Assembly: GCA_024234165.1 (NCBI GenBank)
Contig: JACKOP010000003.1
Location: 124,001-188,000 of the forward strand
Length of the DNA: 64,000 nucleotides
Source of the DNA: Pseudomonadales bacterium
GTDB taxonomy: Bacteria; Pseudomonadota; Gammaproteobacteria; Pseudomonadales; UBA5518
Reading direction: 5' to 3'
Shown: positions 36,278 to 45,570 of the stretch, one piece after another
How positions within the stretch are numbered: position 1 is the stretch's first letter
Layout of the letters: every line of letters starts with the position of its first letter
Notes under the pieces: model-generated
What the model was told of the DNA's origin: nothing
Databases searched by the model: none
Seen by the model: the letters and a program-made list of their open reading frames with translations, nothing else
Translations under genes and position numbers: made by a program

Positions 36278-38355
36278 GCCGACACCGCGAGCAGCGAGAC
36301 GTCGGCCACGCCGAGGAATGCAGCGCGCAGGCGCGCAAGTACCGCATAGCGGTTCGCACGCAGGCGTGCATCGTCGCAGTTCACCAGTACCTGTTCGAAA
36401 AATGCATCGACCGCGGTGCGCAGCGTCGCGAGCCGGCCGAGCACGCTCGTGTAATCGCCGGCCTCGAGCTGCGCGGCACTGCTCGCGATACACTGATCGA
36501 GCTCGTGTGCGAGTCTGAGTTCAGCGGCCTCGTGCAGCAACGCGGGGTCGATCTGCGACGGAATTTCTCCAGGAGCCTGCTTCGCGAGGATGTTCGCGAC
36601 GCGCTTGTTGGCAGCAGCGAGTGCTGCTGCTTCGGGCAGTGCCGCAAAACTCGCGACGGCGCGCACGCGCCGATCGAAATCCAGCGGTCTGCTGACATTG
36701 CGTGCCTGTACCGCCAGGAAGCACTCGACCGCGATGCCCGCGTCGGCGTACCACGCACGCAGCCGCTCGAACACGTAGCCGCGTACCGCGTCGACGACCG
36801 TGTCGCGCGCGGGAAGCGTCTGGTGCCCGGCCGCAGCCTGTTCGATCACTGGCAGCAGGTCCAGATCGAGTGCGTTCTCGATGATCGTGCGCAACACGCC
36901 GAGAGCGGCACGGCGCAACGCAAACGGATCGCGTGAACCGCTCGGGGGCTGACCGATGCCGAAGATGCCGGTCAACGTATCCAGCCGGTCGGCCAGCGCG
37001 AGCGCGATCCCGACGCCACCGTGTGCCAGCGCATCGCCCGCGTGTCGTGGCAGGTACTGTTCGCTGAGCGCTGCGGCCACTTCGGGTGCCTCGCCGTCGT
37101 GTACCGCGTAGTAGCTGCCCATGATGCCCTGCAGTTCGTCGAACTCGAGCACCATTTCGCTGACTAGGTCGGACTTGCTCAGCACTGCCGCCCGGGAGCA
37201 CAGCGCCGGGTCTGCACCGATCGAGCTGCCGATCGTGTGCGCCAGCCGAGCGACGCGCTCGGTCTTGTCCCACAGCGTGCCCAGTTCGGTCTGGAACACG
37301 ATGGTGCGCAGTCGCTCGCGACGGGCCGCCAGCGTGGTGTGAAGATCCTGCTCGTAGAAGAACGCGGCATCGGAAAGCCGCGGGCGGATCACGCGCTCGT
37401 TGCCGTCGATGACCTTCTGTGGTTCGGTGCTCACGATGTTCGCGACCGTCACGAAATACGGCAGCAGGGCTCCCGTCGCGTCCACGACGTGAAAATATTT
37501 CTGGTGCTGCTTCATCGACGAGATCAGCGCTTCGGCAGGTACCTGCAGAAAGCGTGGCTCGAAACGCCCGGCGAGCGCGCACGGCCACTCGACCAGGCTG
37601 CACACCTCGTCGAGCAGTTCGTCATCGATCACCGCATCGCCACCGAGCGTGGCTGCCTGCGAGCGCACCTGCTCGGCAATGATCGAGCGCCGCTCGCGGT
37701 AATCGGCGATCACGTGCCCGCGGTCGCGCAGTGCGCGCTCGTAGTCGCCGGCAGCAGCCAGCGTGATGCGTGTGCTGCCGTGTACACGGTGCCCGCGCGT
37801 CTCGCGCCCGCTCGTGATTCCCAGGACCTCGCCCGCAACCACGCCATCACCGTGCAACAACACGACCCAGTGCACGGGTCGCACGAACTCCACGCGACGC
37901 GCTCCCCAGCGCATGCGTTTGGCGATTGGCAGAGCGGCGAGCGCCGCCTCGACCTGCGTCGGCAGCAGGGCAGCCGTAGCCTGACCAGGGATGTGCTGGC
38001 GCCATGCCAGCCGCTCGCCACGCTCGCCGCCGATGCGCAACAGCGCGTCGACGCCGACACCGCAGCCGCGCGCAAAACCGAGTGCCGCAGCACTTGGCTT
38101 GCCGTTGGCGTCGAATGCGGCTGCCACGGCAGGGCCGAGCTTCTCTGCCACGGCATCCGGCTGGGTCGTGGCGACGTCCTCGATGTGTACCGCGAGCCGG
38201 CGCGGGGTGGCGTACCAGCGGGTTGCGCCGTGTGCGATGCGCTGTTCGTCGAGGCGTGCAACGAGCGCGTCCGCGAACGCCTCCGCCAGCGTGCGCAGGC
38301 TCTTCGGCGGGAGTTCCTCGGTACCGATCTCGACCAGCAAGGGGGCGGTGTTCAT
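36274..38355 (-). CDS. glyS: Glycine--tRNA ligase beta subunit
   Basis: 693-residue beta subunit of the heterotetrameric bacterial glycyl-tRNA synthetase; binds tRNA. Starts PLLVEIGTEELPPKSLR, contains MRWGARRVEFVRPVHWVV and the EPQKVIDGNERVIRPRLSDA block and ends with an anticodon-binding domain. The ATG at 38355 overlaps the glyQ stop by 4 nt; the frame stays open far upstream through glyQ, but that part is a shadow. Length near E. coli (689). Confidence 0.97.
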   Translation of the reverse strand: MNTAPLLVEIGTEELPPKSLRTLAEAFADALVARLDEQRIAHGATRWYATPRRLAVHIEDVATTQPDAVAEKLGPAVAAAFDANGKPSAAALGFARGCGVGVDALLRIGGERGERLAWRQHIPGQATAALLPTQVEAALAALPIAKRMRWGARRVEFVRPVHWVVLLHGDGVVAGEVLGITSGRETRGHRVHGSTRITLAAAGDYERALRDRGHVIADYRERRSIIAEQVRSQAATLGGDAVIDDELLDEVCSLVEWPCALAGRFEPRFLQVPAEALISSMKQHQKYFHVVDATGALLPYFVTVANIVSTEPQKVIDGNERVIRPRLSDAAFFYEQDLHTTLAARRERLRTIVFQTELGTLWDKTERVARLAHTIGSSIGADPALCSRAAVLSKSDLVSEMVLEFDELQGIMGSYYAVHDGEAPEVAAALSEQYLPRHAGDALAHGGVGIALALADRLDTLTGIFGIGQPPSGSRDPFALRRAALGVLRTIIENALDLDLLPVIEQAAAGHQTLPARDTVVDAVRGYVFERLRAWYADAGIAVECFLAVQARNVSRPLDFDRRVRAVASFAALPEAAALAAANKRVANILAKQAPGEIPSQIDPALLHEAAELRLAHELDQCIASSAAQLEAGDYTSVLGRLATLRTAVDAFFEQVLVNCDDARLRANRYAVLARLRAAFLGVADVSLLAVSA

Positions 38356-39305
38356 CGGGTGGTCTCTCCCGCGGCCAGCAGTTCGGCGCGCAACTCCGGC
38401 GCTGCCAGCGGGAAGCCGAGCGCCTTGCGCATATCGTGGTAACTCCGTGCCACGGCACGCGCGAGCGTGCGTACACGCAGGATGAAGCGCTGGCGCTCGG
38501 TGACCGAAATCGCGTGGCGAGCATCGAGCAGATTGAACGTGTGCGATGCCTTCAGCACCTGTTCGTAGGCCGGCAGCGGCAGTTGCGCATCGATCAGGCG
38601 CAGGCACTCGCTCTCGTGCTTGTCGAAGCTTGCGAACAGGAACCCCACGTCGGCTTCCTCGAAGTTGTAGCGCGACATTTCCACTTCGTTCTGGTGAAAC
38701 ACGTCGCCATAGGTTACCGGGCCTTGTGGCCCGTTCGCCCACAGCAGGTCGTACACGCTGTCGACACCCTGCAGATACATCGCGATCCGCTCGATCCCGT
38801 AGGTGATCTCTCCGGTGACCGGAAAACACTCCAGTCCGCCGACCTGCTGGAAATACGTGAACTGCGTGACCTCCATGCCGTTCAGCCACACTTCCCAGCC
38901 GAGGCCCCAGGCTCCCAGGGTGGGTGACTCCCAGTTGTCTTCGACGAAGCGGATATCGTGCACCGCCGGGTCGATACCGAGAAAACGCAACGATTCGATG
39001 TAGAGCTGCTGGAAATCGTCCGGCGAAGGCTTCATCACGACCTGGAACTGGTAGTAGTGCTGCAGCCGGTTCGGGTTGTTGCCGTAGCGACCGTCCTTCG
39101 GGCGACGCGAAGGCTGTACGTACGCAGCGTTCCACGTCTCCGGTCCGATCGAACGCAGGAATGTCGCCGGATGGAAGGTGCCGGCGCCGACTTCCATATC
39201 CAGCGGCTGCAGCACCACGCAGCCCTGCCGTGACCAGAACTGTTGCAGCGCGAGGATCAGATCCTGAAAAGTGCGGGGTGCCGCCGGGGAATTCGCCGAT
39301 ACCAT
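38352..39305 (-). CDS. glyQ: Glycine--tRNA ligase alpha subunit
   Basis: 317-residue catalytic alpha subunit. TFQDLILALQQFWSRQGCV at the N-terminus, GAGTFHPATFLRSIGPE, AYVQPSRRPKDGRYG and QHYYQFQVVMKPSP are class II family blocks. First gene of glyQ-glyS-gmhB-plsC, linked by ATGA overlaps. The tag gene found beside it in Pseudomonas is absent. Confidence 0.97.
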   Translation of the reverse strand: MVSANSPAAPRTFQDLILALQQFWSRQGCVVLQPLDMEVGAGTFHPATFLRSIGPETWNAAYVQPSRRPKDGRYGNNPNRLQHYYQFQVVMKPSPDDFQQLYIESLRFLGIDPAVHDIRFVEDNWESPTLGAWGLGWEVWLNGMEVTQFTYFQQVGGLECFPVTGEITYGIERIAMYLQGVDSVYDLLWANGPQGPVTYGDVFHQNEVEMSRYNFEEADVGFLFASFDKHESECLRLIDAQLPLPAYEQVLKASHTFNLLDARHAISVTERQRFILRVRTLARAVARSYHDMRKALGFPLAAPELRAELLAAGETTR

Positions 39306-39341
39306 GGGTCACTCGCTACCGATCGGGCAAAAAAGACGCAT

Positions 39342-39347
39342 ATTATA
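39342..39347 (-). promoter_or_regulatory. TATAAT -10-like element upstream of glyQ
   Basis: Perfect TATAAT on the minus strand, 36 nt ahead of the glyQ ATG in the short gap shared with the divergent acyltransferase gene. No good -35 hexamer. Confidence 0.35.
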
Positions 39348-39379
39348 GAAAGAAGACGGTATCTGGACGACTGCAACTA

Positions 39380-40297
39380 GTGCGTGATCCACAAGCGTTG
39401 CTGCTGACTGCCTGGCTGGCGCTGACCGGTGCACTGCCGTGGCGGGTGCGGCGCGTGTTCGCGTGGCTGATCGCTGCCGTGCTGTGGGTGTTCGATACAC
39501 GCAGCGCGCGCACCACGCGGCGCAACCTCGAGCTGTGCCTTCCCGAACTCGACGAGCGTGAACGTCTGCGGCTTGCACGGCGCAGCCTGTGGCATACCGC
39601 GTTGCTGGCGTGTGAACTGGGCCTTGCCTGGCGTGGCCCGGCTGCGCGCTGGCAACGGCGGCTACTCGCCGTCGAGGGACTCGAGCACCTGGAACGTGCG
39701 CAGGCGGCGGGCAAGGGCGTACTGATGCTGGTGCCGCACTTCGGCAACTGGGAGGTGCTGGGGCAGTTCGTGGCTGCGCGTGGTCCGGTGATCGCGCTGT
39801 ATCGTGAGGCACGTCAGAGCGCACTGGCAGCGGCTGCCTTCGCCGGGCGTGCGCGCACCGGTGCCCGGCTCGCGCCGACCACGCGTGCCGGTGTGGCGCA
39901 ACTGCTGCGTTCGCTGCATGCCGGCGAGACGCTGTTCATACTGCCAGACCAGCAGCCGGACGAGTCGGGCGGTGTATTCGCCGAATTTTTCGGCATTGCA
40001 GCGTTTACGCCGACGATCGTTGCCGCCCTGCTGCGACGCACCGGCAGCGGCTGCGTGCTGGGTGCCTGCGAGCGCCGTCGCGACGGCTTCGTGATCCGCT
40101 TCGAACGCGTCGATCCGGCGGTTGCGGATCCCGACCCGGTGTGCGCCGCGACCGCACTCAATGCGGCAATCGAGGCGCTGGTACGTCGGGCACCGGAACA
40201 GTATCAATGGGAATACCGTCGTTTCGCGCGACGTCCTCCGGGTGCGCCGAAGCTCTACTCCCGGTCGCAGCCGCCGGCCTTGCGCAGCAGCGCGTAA
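39380..40297 (+). CDS. LpxL/HtrB-family lysophospholipid (lipid A) acyltransferase
   Basis: 305-residue inner-membrane acyltransferase of the lipid A late-acylation family. N-terminal hydrophobic segment (ALLLTAWLALTGALPW), then the HFGNWE catalytic motif (HX4E) at about 127-132, LPDQQPDESGGVFAEFFG, and C-terminal PEQYQWEYRRF, which fits the E-Q-Y-x-W-x-Y-R-R-F family tail. It would transfer a secondary acyl chain to Kdo2-lipid IVA or a precursor. The GTG at 39380 is the chosen start; longer readings overlap glyQ. Tail overlaps rsmB by 43 nt. Confidence 0.85.
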   Translation: MRDPQALLLTAWLALTGALPWRVRRVFAWLIAAVLWVFDTRSARTTRRNLELCLPELDERERLRLARRSLWHTALLACELGLAWRGPAARWQRRLLAVEGLEHLERAQAAGKGVLMLVPHFGNWEVLGQFVAARGPVIALYREARQSALAAAAFAGRARTGARLAPTTRAGVAQLLRSLHAGETLFILPDQQPDESGGVFAEFFGIAAFTPTIVAALLRRTGSGCVLGACERRRDGFVIRFERVDPAVADPDPVCAATALNAAIEALVRRAPEQYQWEYRRFARRPPGAPKLYSRSQPPALRSSA

Positions 40298-41556
40298 TAG
40301 AATCCGTCATGGCGATCGATGGTCGGCAGCAGTTGCCGTCCGTGTCGGCGCGCACAACCCCAGGGCACATCGAGTTCGACTTCGGATGCATCCGGGGTGG
40401 CATCCAGAAAATGCGCGATGGCGTGCTCGTTCTCGCTCGCCAGCACCGAGCAGGTCGTATACAGCAGGCTGCCGCCTGGAGCCAGACACGGCCACAGCCC
40501 GCGCAGGATCTCGCGTTGCAGCATGGCGGCCGCGACCACCTGCTGCGGATTGCGCAGGATACGGATGTCGGGGTGGCGGCGGATCACGCCGGTGCCCGAG
40601 CAGGGCGCATCGACCAGGATGTGCTGGAACGGCTCGCCGTCCCACCACGTTGCGGGATTCGCGGCATCGCCGAGCAGCAGCACTGCCGCAAGCTGCAGTC
40701 GTGCGAGGTTCTGGCGCACGCGTTCGAGGCGTGCGGCGCTGGCATCGAGCGCCACCAGGCGCAGCGTCGGGTAGCGCTCCAGCAGATGACAGGCCTTGCC
40801 GCCCGGTGCGGCGCAGGCGTCGAGCACCCGCTGACCGCTACCGCAGCGCAACAGCGTCGCAGCGAGTTGCGCACCCTCATCCTGCACGCTGACGATGCCT
40901 TCGGAAAAGCCCGGAATCCGCGTGACGTCGCTTGCCTGTGCGAGCACCACGGCATCATCCGCGATCGTGCCGGCGTGTGCTGCGACGCCCGCGGCTGCCG
41001 CGCTCGTGAGCCACTGCGCACGGGTGCTGCGCGCCGCATTCACGCGCAGCGTCAGCGGAGGTGTGGCGTTGCTGGCGGCGACGATGTCCGTCCACTCGCG
41101 GGGCCAGTCCTCGCGCAGTGCGTCGATCAGCCAGCGCGGATGAGCCAACTGCTGGGCGTCGTCGAGTCGCGCTTCAAGTTCGCTGCGCCGCGCCTGGTGC
41201 GCACGCAGCACGGCGTTCACCAGCCCGCGCGCCCAGCCCTTGCCGATCGTGGTACTGGCGGCGACGGTTGCGCTGACCGCGGCGTGGTCGGGCACGCGCA
41301 TATGACGCAACTGGTACAGTCCCGCCAGCAGCAGTGCCCGCAGATCCGCGTCGCGCGCCTTCAGCGGGCGTGCGAGCAGTTGCGCAAGCAGTGCGTCGAG
41401 TTCGAAAAAATGCCGGCACACACCGAAGGCGATTTCGCGTGCCAACGCACGCTCGCGACCCTCGAGCGCTCCGGTGAAGCGTCCCAGCGCTTCATCGAGT
41501 GTGCTGTTCGTGGCGATCACCGCTGCGATCGCACGTGCTGCGCATGTGCGTGGCAC
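40255..41556 (-). CDS. rsmB: 16S rRNA (cytosine967-C5)-methyltransferase RsmB
   Basis: 433-residue NusB-like plus AdoMet methyltransferase. The N-terminal helical NusB domain is followed by VLDACAAPGGKACHLLE (AdoMet), LDASAARLERV, DAPCSGTGVIRRHPDI and TTCSVLASENE with the two catalytic-pair cysteines. The GTG at 41556 directly follows the fmt stop (1 nt) and matches the usual N-terminus (PRTCAARAIAAV). An ATG at 41610 inside fmt is unlikely. Confidence 0.95.
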   Translation of the reverse strand: MPRTCAARAIAAVIATNSTLDEALGRFTGALEGRERALAREIAFGVCRHFFELDALLAQLLARPLKARDADLRALLLAGLYQLRHMRVPDHAAVSATVAASTTIGKGWARGLVNAVLRAHQARRSELEARLDDAQQLAHPRWLIDALREDWPREWTDIVAASNATPPLTLRVNAARSTRAQWLTSAAAAGVAAHAGTIADDAVVLAQASDVTRIPGFSEGIVSVQDEGAQLAATLLRCGSGQRVLDACAAPGGKACHLLERYPTLRLVALDASAARLERVRQNLARLQLAAVLLLGDAANPATWWDGEPFQHILVDAPCSGTGVIRRHPDIRILRNPQQVVAAAMLQREILRGLWPCLAPGGSLLYTTCSVLASENEHAIAHFLDATPDASEVELDVPWGCARRHGRQLLPTIDRHDGFYYALLRKAGGCDRE

Positions 41557-41557
41557 C

Positions 41558-42526
41558 TCAGTCGCCCGCTGCAGCGCCAAGGAGGGTTCCGGGACGAAAC
41601 AGCGCGGCACGACCGTTCAGCAGCGCCGCCGCGTCCATTGCCCTGGCGCCCGCGAGTTGCAGATGTGTCAGCCGCAGCGCCCCGTCACCGCAGGCGACGA
41701 CGATACCGTCGCGCTCTGCTGCAACGATCTCTCCGGGTTGTGCGACCGTGGTGGCAGCACACGGCTCTGCAAACCACACCCGCAGCACCTCGCCCGCGAC
41801 CGTGGTCTGGCAGACGTTGGCGGGATTGAATGCCCGCACCCGGCGCGCCAGCACGGCTGCCGGAAGCTGCCAGTCGAGCACGGCCTCCTCGCGACGCAGC
41901 TTCGGTGCATGGCTTGCCAGCCGATCATCCTGCGGCTGTGGCGTGAGCCTGCCCGCGATCAGTTGCTCGAGTGTCTCCAGTATCGCGTCCCTGCCGATGC
42001 CTGCCAGACGCTCGCGCAGGCTGCCCCCGCTGTCGGCGTCGCTGATCGCGCACGCGCGTGCCAGCAGCACCGCACCGGTATCGAGCCCGGCGTCCATCTG
42101 CATGATCGTGACGCCGGTTTGGGTGTCGCCGGCCTCCATCGCACGTTCGATCGGAGCCGCACCACGCCAGCGCGGCAGCAGCGAGGCATGCACATTGATG
42201 CAGCCATGGCGTGGCATTGCGAGCACTGCCGGCGGCAGGATCAGGCCGTACGCCGCAACGATCATCAACTCCGGTTGCAGTGTGGCGAGCTCCGCCTGCT
42301 CCTTCGCGCCCTTCAGGGAAGCAGGCTGGTACACGGCCACGCCGTGGCTGTCCGCCAGTTGCTTGACCGGCGGCGGTACGAGGCGCCGGCCACGCCCGGC
42401 CGGACGATCGGGCTGGGTGTACACCGCGACGATCCTGCACAACGCGGAATCGAGCAAGGCCTGCAGGATCGTGGCAGCGAAGTCGGGTGTGCCGGCGAAG
42501 ACGCAGCGCACTGGCGATGTGCTCAT
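41558..42526 (-). CDS. fmt: Methionyl-tRNA formyltransferase
   Basis: 322-residue enzyme that formylates initiator Met-tRNA. Opens VRCVFAGTPDFAATILQALL; formyl-THF-binding block NVHASLLPRWRGAAPIERA with the catalytic Asn/His; TQTGVTIMQMDAGLDTG with the catalytic Asp; C-terminal OB-like domain with VRAFNPAN. Normal length (E. coli 315). It is between def (19 nt upstream) and rsmB. Confidence 0.97.
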   Translation of the reverse strand: MSTSPVRCVFAGTPDFAATILQALLDSALCRIVAVYTQPDRPAGRGRRLVPPPVKQLADSHGVAVYQPASLKGAKEQAELATLQPELMIVAAYGLILPPAVLAMPRHGCINVHASLLPRWRGAAPIERAMEAGDTQTGVTIMQMDAGLDTGAVLLARACAISDADSGGSLRERLAGIGRDAILETLEQLIAGRLTPQPQDDRLASHAPKLRREEAVLDWQLPAAVLARRVRAFNPANVCQTTVAGEVLRVWFAEPCAATTVAQPGEIVAAERDGIVVACGDGALRLTHLQLAGARAMDAAALLNGRAALFRPGTLLGAAAGD

Positions 42527-42545
42527 CGCACGGGCTCGCTCACGC

Positions 42546-43052
42546 TCATGCGGGCTGTCGGTGCAGCTTTTCCAGCTTGCTGCGGATGCGCTGGCGTTTC
42601 AGGTTGGATAAATGGTCGACGAAGAGCTTGCCGTCCAAGTGGTCCAGTTCGTGCTGGATGCACACGGCGAGCAGGCCATCCGGGCGCAGTTCGAACGCCT
42701 TGCCGTCGCGATCGAGCGCGCGCAGCACGATGTTTTCGGGGCGCTGCACCGGTTCCTGGAAACCCGGTACCGACAGGCAGCCTTCGGTGAACTCGCGCAT
42801 TCCGCCGGGCAGCACGGTTACCTCGGGGTTGATCAGCACCAGTGGCTGGTCGTTGTCTTCGGAGACATCCATCACGACGACCCGCTTGTGCACGTTGACC
42901 TGGGTCGCGGCGAGACCGATTCCCGGTGCGGCGTACATGGTTTCGAACATATCGTCGATGAGTTGCTGCAACGACGCGTCGAAATGTTCGACCGGCCGCG
43001 CGATCGTGCGCAGCCGACGGTCGGGGAACTCGAGGATGTCCAGAATTGCCAT
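42546..43052 (-). CDS. def: Peptide deformylase
   Basis: 168-residue metalloenzyme removing N-formyl groups from nascent chains. All three motifs are intact: GIGLAATQV, EGCLSVPG (metal Cys) and QHELDHLDGKLF (metal histidines and catalytic Glu). The ATG at 43052 starts AILDILEFPDRRLRTIA; longer frames lack match. First gene of def-fmt-rsmB and divergent from the LysM gene. Confidence 0.97.
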   Translation of the reverse strand: MAILDILEFPDRRLRTIARPVEHFDASLQQLIDDMFETMYAAPGIGLAATQVNVHKRVVVMDVSEDNDQPLVLINPEVTVLPGGMREFTEGCLSVPGFQEPVQRPENIVLRALDRDGKAFELRPDGLLAVCIQHELDHLDGKLFVDHLSNLKRQRIRSKLEKLHRQPA

Positions 43053-43265
43053 GGTCCGATCGTGTCTGCTCTGGCGGGATGGGTTGCAGCGTGCCGCAAC
43101 CGTAGTCACGACATCGAGCGTGTGTCCGTGCGCACAGTCTACCCGAAGCTGCGCTGCGAACTCGCGCACAGGCTGCTCTATACGCAATTTGGCCAGCTTT
43201 GACTACACTTCTGCCAACCCCGCTCGGCCATGCCCGGGGGCCGCTTTCCGCGCAGGGACAACGCA

Positions 43266-44294
43266 ATGAAAAAGTTTTTTCTTGGGGTGGTTGTCGGCAG
43301 CCTGCTCGCTGCCCGGCTGTTTGCAGCCGATGGCAGCCTGCTGCGCGACGATCATCCTGATGAATACGTCGTGCAGCGTGGGGACACTCTGTGGGACATT
43401 TCGGGTCGCTTCCTGACGAAGCCATGGCTGTGGCCGGAGATCTGGCACGCCAACCCGCAGATCGCGAATCCGCATCTGATCTACCCGGGAGACCGCCTCA
43501 CGCTGGTCTATGTCGACGGCCAGCCACGGCTGGTGCTGAATCGGGGCGCGGGCGGCATCGTGAAGCTCGGACCGCAGGTCCGCTCGAGCGCGCGCGACGA
43601 AGCGATTCCTGCCATTCCATTGGAGGAGATCAACGCGTTCCTGACGCGCAGTCGCATCGTCGAGCCCGAAGATCTGCGCAATGCGCCTTACGTGATCGCA
43701 GGGGCCAACGGACACGTGATCACCGGTGCGGGAGACCGTTTGCACGCACGCGGCAGCTTCCCGGATGGCGAGCACAATTACGGGGTGTACCGTGCCGGTC
43801 AGCTCTTCGTCGACCCGCAGACGCGCGAGGTGCTGGGTCGGGAAGCGATCGAGATCGGTGGTGGCCGCCTGATCGCCGAGGACGCCGATATCGGAACGCT
43901 GTCCATCGAACGCAGCAACGAGGAGATGCGGGTCGAGGACAGGCTGTTGCCTGCGGTCGAGCAGAAGATCACCGCCACGTTCTACCCGAGCGCTCCGAGC
44001 ACGGAGATCGCGGGCGTGATCATGGCGGTCGAGGATGGCGTCAGCAATGTGGGACGGCTCGACGTGGTGATGTTGAACCGCGGCGGGCGCGATGGTCTGG
44101 AGGAAGGCAACGTACTGACGATCCACAAGATCGGTGAACTGGCGCGTGATCCGCTGACCAAGGAACTGGTGCGCCTGCCGGATTCGCCTGCCGGCACGTT
44201 GATGGTGTTCCGTGTATTCGAGAAGATGAGTTACGCGCTGGTACTGGATGCGTCCCTGCCGCTGCGTGTCAACGATCGGGTCAGCAATCCCTGA
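43266..44294 (+). CDS. LysM-domain periplasmic protein
   Basis: 342-residue secreted protein in the conserved slot opposite def. Signal peptide KKFFLGVVVGSLLAARLFAA, then one LysM domain (about 33-85: YVVQRGDTLWDISGRFL ... NPHLIYPGDRLTLVY) that should bind peptidoglycan. The long C-terminal region (about 130-342) is the beta-rich part common to Pseudomonas LysM proteins at this locus; function unknown. ATG at 43266 begins the signal peptide. Confidence 0.85.
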   Translation: MKKFFLGVVVGSLLAARLFAADGSLLRDDHPDEYVVQRGDTLWDISGRFLTKPWLWPEIWHANPQIANPHLIYPGDRLTLVYVDGQPRLVLNRGAGGIVKLGPQVRSSARDEAIPAIPLEEINAFLTRSRIVEPEDLRNAPYVIAGANGHVITGAGDRLHARGSFPDGEHNYGVYRAGQLFVDPQTREVLGREAIEIGGGRLIAEDADIGTLSIERSNEEMRVEDRLLPAVEQKITATFYPSAPSTEIAGVIMAVEDGVSNVGRLDVVMLNRGGRDGLEEGNVLTIHKIGELARDPLTKELVRLPDSPAGTLMVFRVFEKMSYALVLDASLPLRVNDRVSNP

Positions 44295-44302
44295 CCCTTG
44301 CT

Positions 44303-44324
44303 GCTGCGGGCGCCAGCCCGCAGC
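44303..44324. terminator. Perfect 9-bp hairpin between the LysM gene and dprA
   Basis: GCTGCGGGC, loop GCCA, GCCCGCAGC. It begins 9 nt after the LysM stop. There is no following T-run, so intrinsic termination is doubtful; it may act as an attenuator or RNA-stability element. Confidence 0.35.
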
Positions 44325-44371
44325 GGGTGCCGGCAGGATGCCGGTGCCAACGCGACACGGAGGTCGCATTC

Positions 44372-45499
44372 ATGTCCGACGAGTACGAAACCCGTTGCCT
44401 GCTGTCCCTGCTGGCCTTGCCCGGCGTGGGCGAGGCCAGCGTTCTGCGTCTGCAGATCGAGGCAGGATCCGCGGCAGCGGCGCTGCAGATGAGTTCCGAA
44501 CGATTGCGTGAGCTGGGACTGCGACCCGATGCGGTTGTGGCAGTGACTTCGTTGCGTGGACGACCGGATGTATCCAGCGCGCACGTTTGTGAGTGGCTGC
44601 AGCGCCAACAGGTCGCCGCCCTGGGTTTCGCGAGCGATCACTACCCCGCGCTACTGCGCCAGACGGCGTCTCCGCCACCGCTGCTGTTCGTGCGCGGGGC
44701 GCTGCAAGCGCTGCAGACACCGCAGGTGGCGATCGTCGGCAGTCGCGGCGCCACCGTTTCGGGGTGTCAGATCGCCCGCGAGATCGCTGCAGGTCTGGCG
44801 CATTACGGGCTTACGGTCACCAGCGGACTCGCGCTTGGAATCGACGCTGCCGCGCACCAGGGCGCCGTCGATGCCGGTGCTCGCAGTGTCGCGGTGCTTG
44901 GCTGCGGGCCGGACCGCATCTATCCGGCGCGGCATCGGCGTCTGGCGAGTGCGTTGCTGGAACACGGTGGAGCCCTGGTCAGCGAGTTCGTGCCTGGCAC
45001 ACCCCCGGAACCGGGCAACTTTCCGCGTCGCAATCGCATCATCAGTGGGCTGAGCCTCGGTGTGCTGGTGGTCGAGGCGGCCTTGCCGAGCGGCTCGTTG
45101 CTGACCGCCCGTTGTGCGCTCGAGCAGGATCGTGACGTGATGGCGGTGCCCGGACCGGTGCGCAGCCGCTACAGTCGGGGTTGCCACGAGCTGCTGCGCA
45201 ATGGAGCGGCGCTGATCGAAACTGCGGAGGACGTGCTGCAGGCACTCGGTGATCGGTTCCGACCGAACGTACCTGCGCCCGCCACGGCCCCCGCTCCCGA
45301 AGCCGATGACGCGCGACCATCGGGGCTCGACCGTGACGAGCAGCGTGCCCTCGAGGTGACCGCCGATGTGGCGACCCCGACCGATCTGATCGTCGCACGC
45401 AGCGGTCTTTCCGCACCGGCGTGCACTGCTGCGCTGGTGCGGCTCGAACTGCGCGGGCTGGTCGTGAGTACCGGCGAGGGTTATACCCGCATCCGCTGA
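44372..45499 (+). CDS. dprA: DNA-processing protein DprA
   Basis: 375-residue (approximately) DprA/Smf protein that protects incoming single-stranded DNA and loads RecA in natural transformation; also kept in non-competent bacteria. SAM-like N-terminus, Rossmann fold with VAIVGSRGATVSG, SGLALGIDAAAHQGA, GPDRIYPARHR and FPRRNRIISGLS, and a C-terminal winged-helix domain (about 310-375). The ATG at 44372 follows GGAGG by 8 nt. Confidence 0.95.
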   Translation: MSDEYETRCLLSLLALPGVGEASVLRLQIEAGSAAAALQMSSERLRELGLRPDAVVAVTSLRGRPDVSSAHVCEWLQRQQVAALGFASDHYPALLRQTASPPPLLFVRGALQALQTPQVAIVGSRGATVSGCQIAREIAAGLAHYGLTVTSGLALGIDAAAHQGAVDAGARSVAVLGCGPDRIYPARHRRLASALLEHGGALVSEFVPGTPPEPGNFPRRNRIISGLSLGVLVVEAALPSGSLLTARCALEQDRDVMAVPGPVRSRYSRGCHELLRNGAALIETAEDVLQALGDRFRPNVPAPATAPAPEADDARPSGLDRDEQRALEVTADVATPTDLIVARSGLSAPACTAALVRLELRGLVVSTGEGYTRIR

Positions 45500-45570
45500 G
45501 TGCGTGTGGTTGCGCTTGTGGCGCTACCGAGCTTCGGCTAAGTTGCGCTCGCATTTCCCGGAGCGATACG

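Noticed and set aside
36274..39312. 1012-codon reading of glyS through glyQ
   Set aside because: The first 319 codons are a frame shadow of glyQ; glyS proper begins at 38355.
38924..39379. Long N-terminal extension of the LpxL-like frame
   Set aside because: It runs antisense through glyQ and is Arg/Pro-rich; the family sequence begins near 39380.
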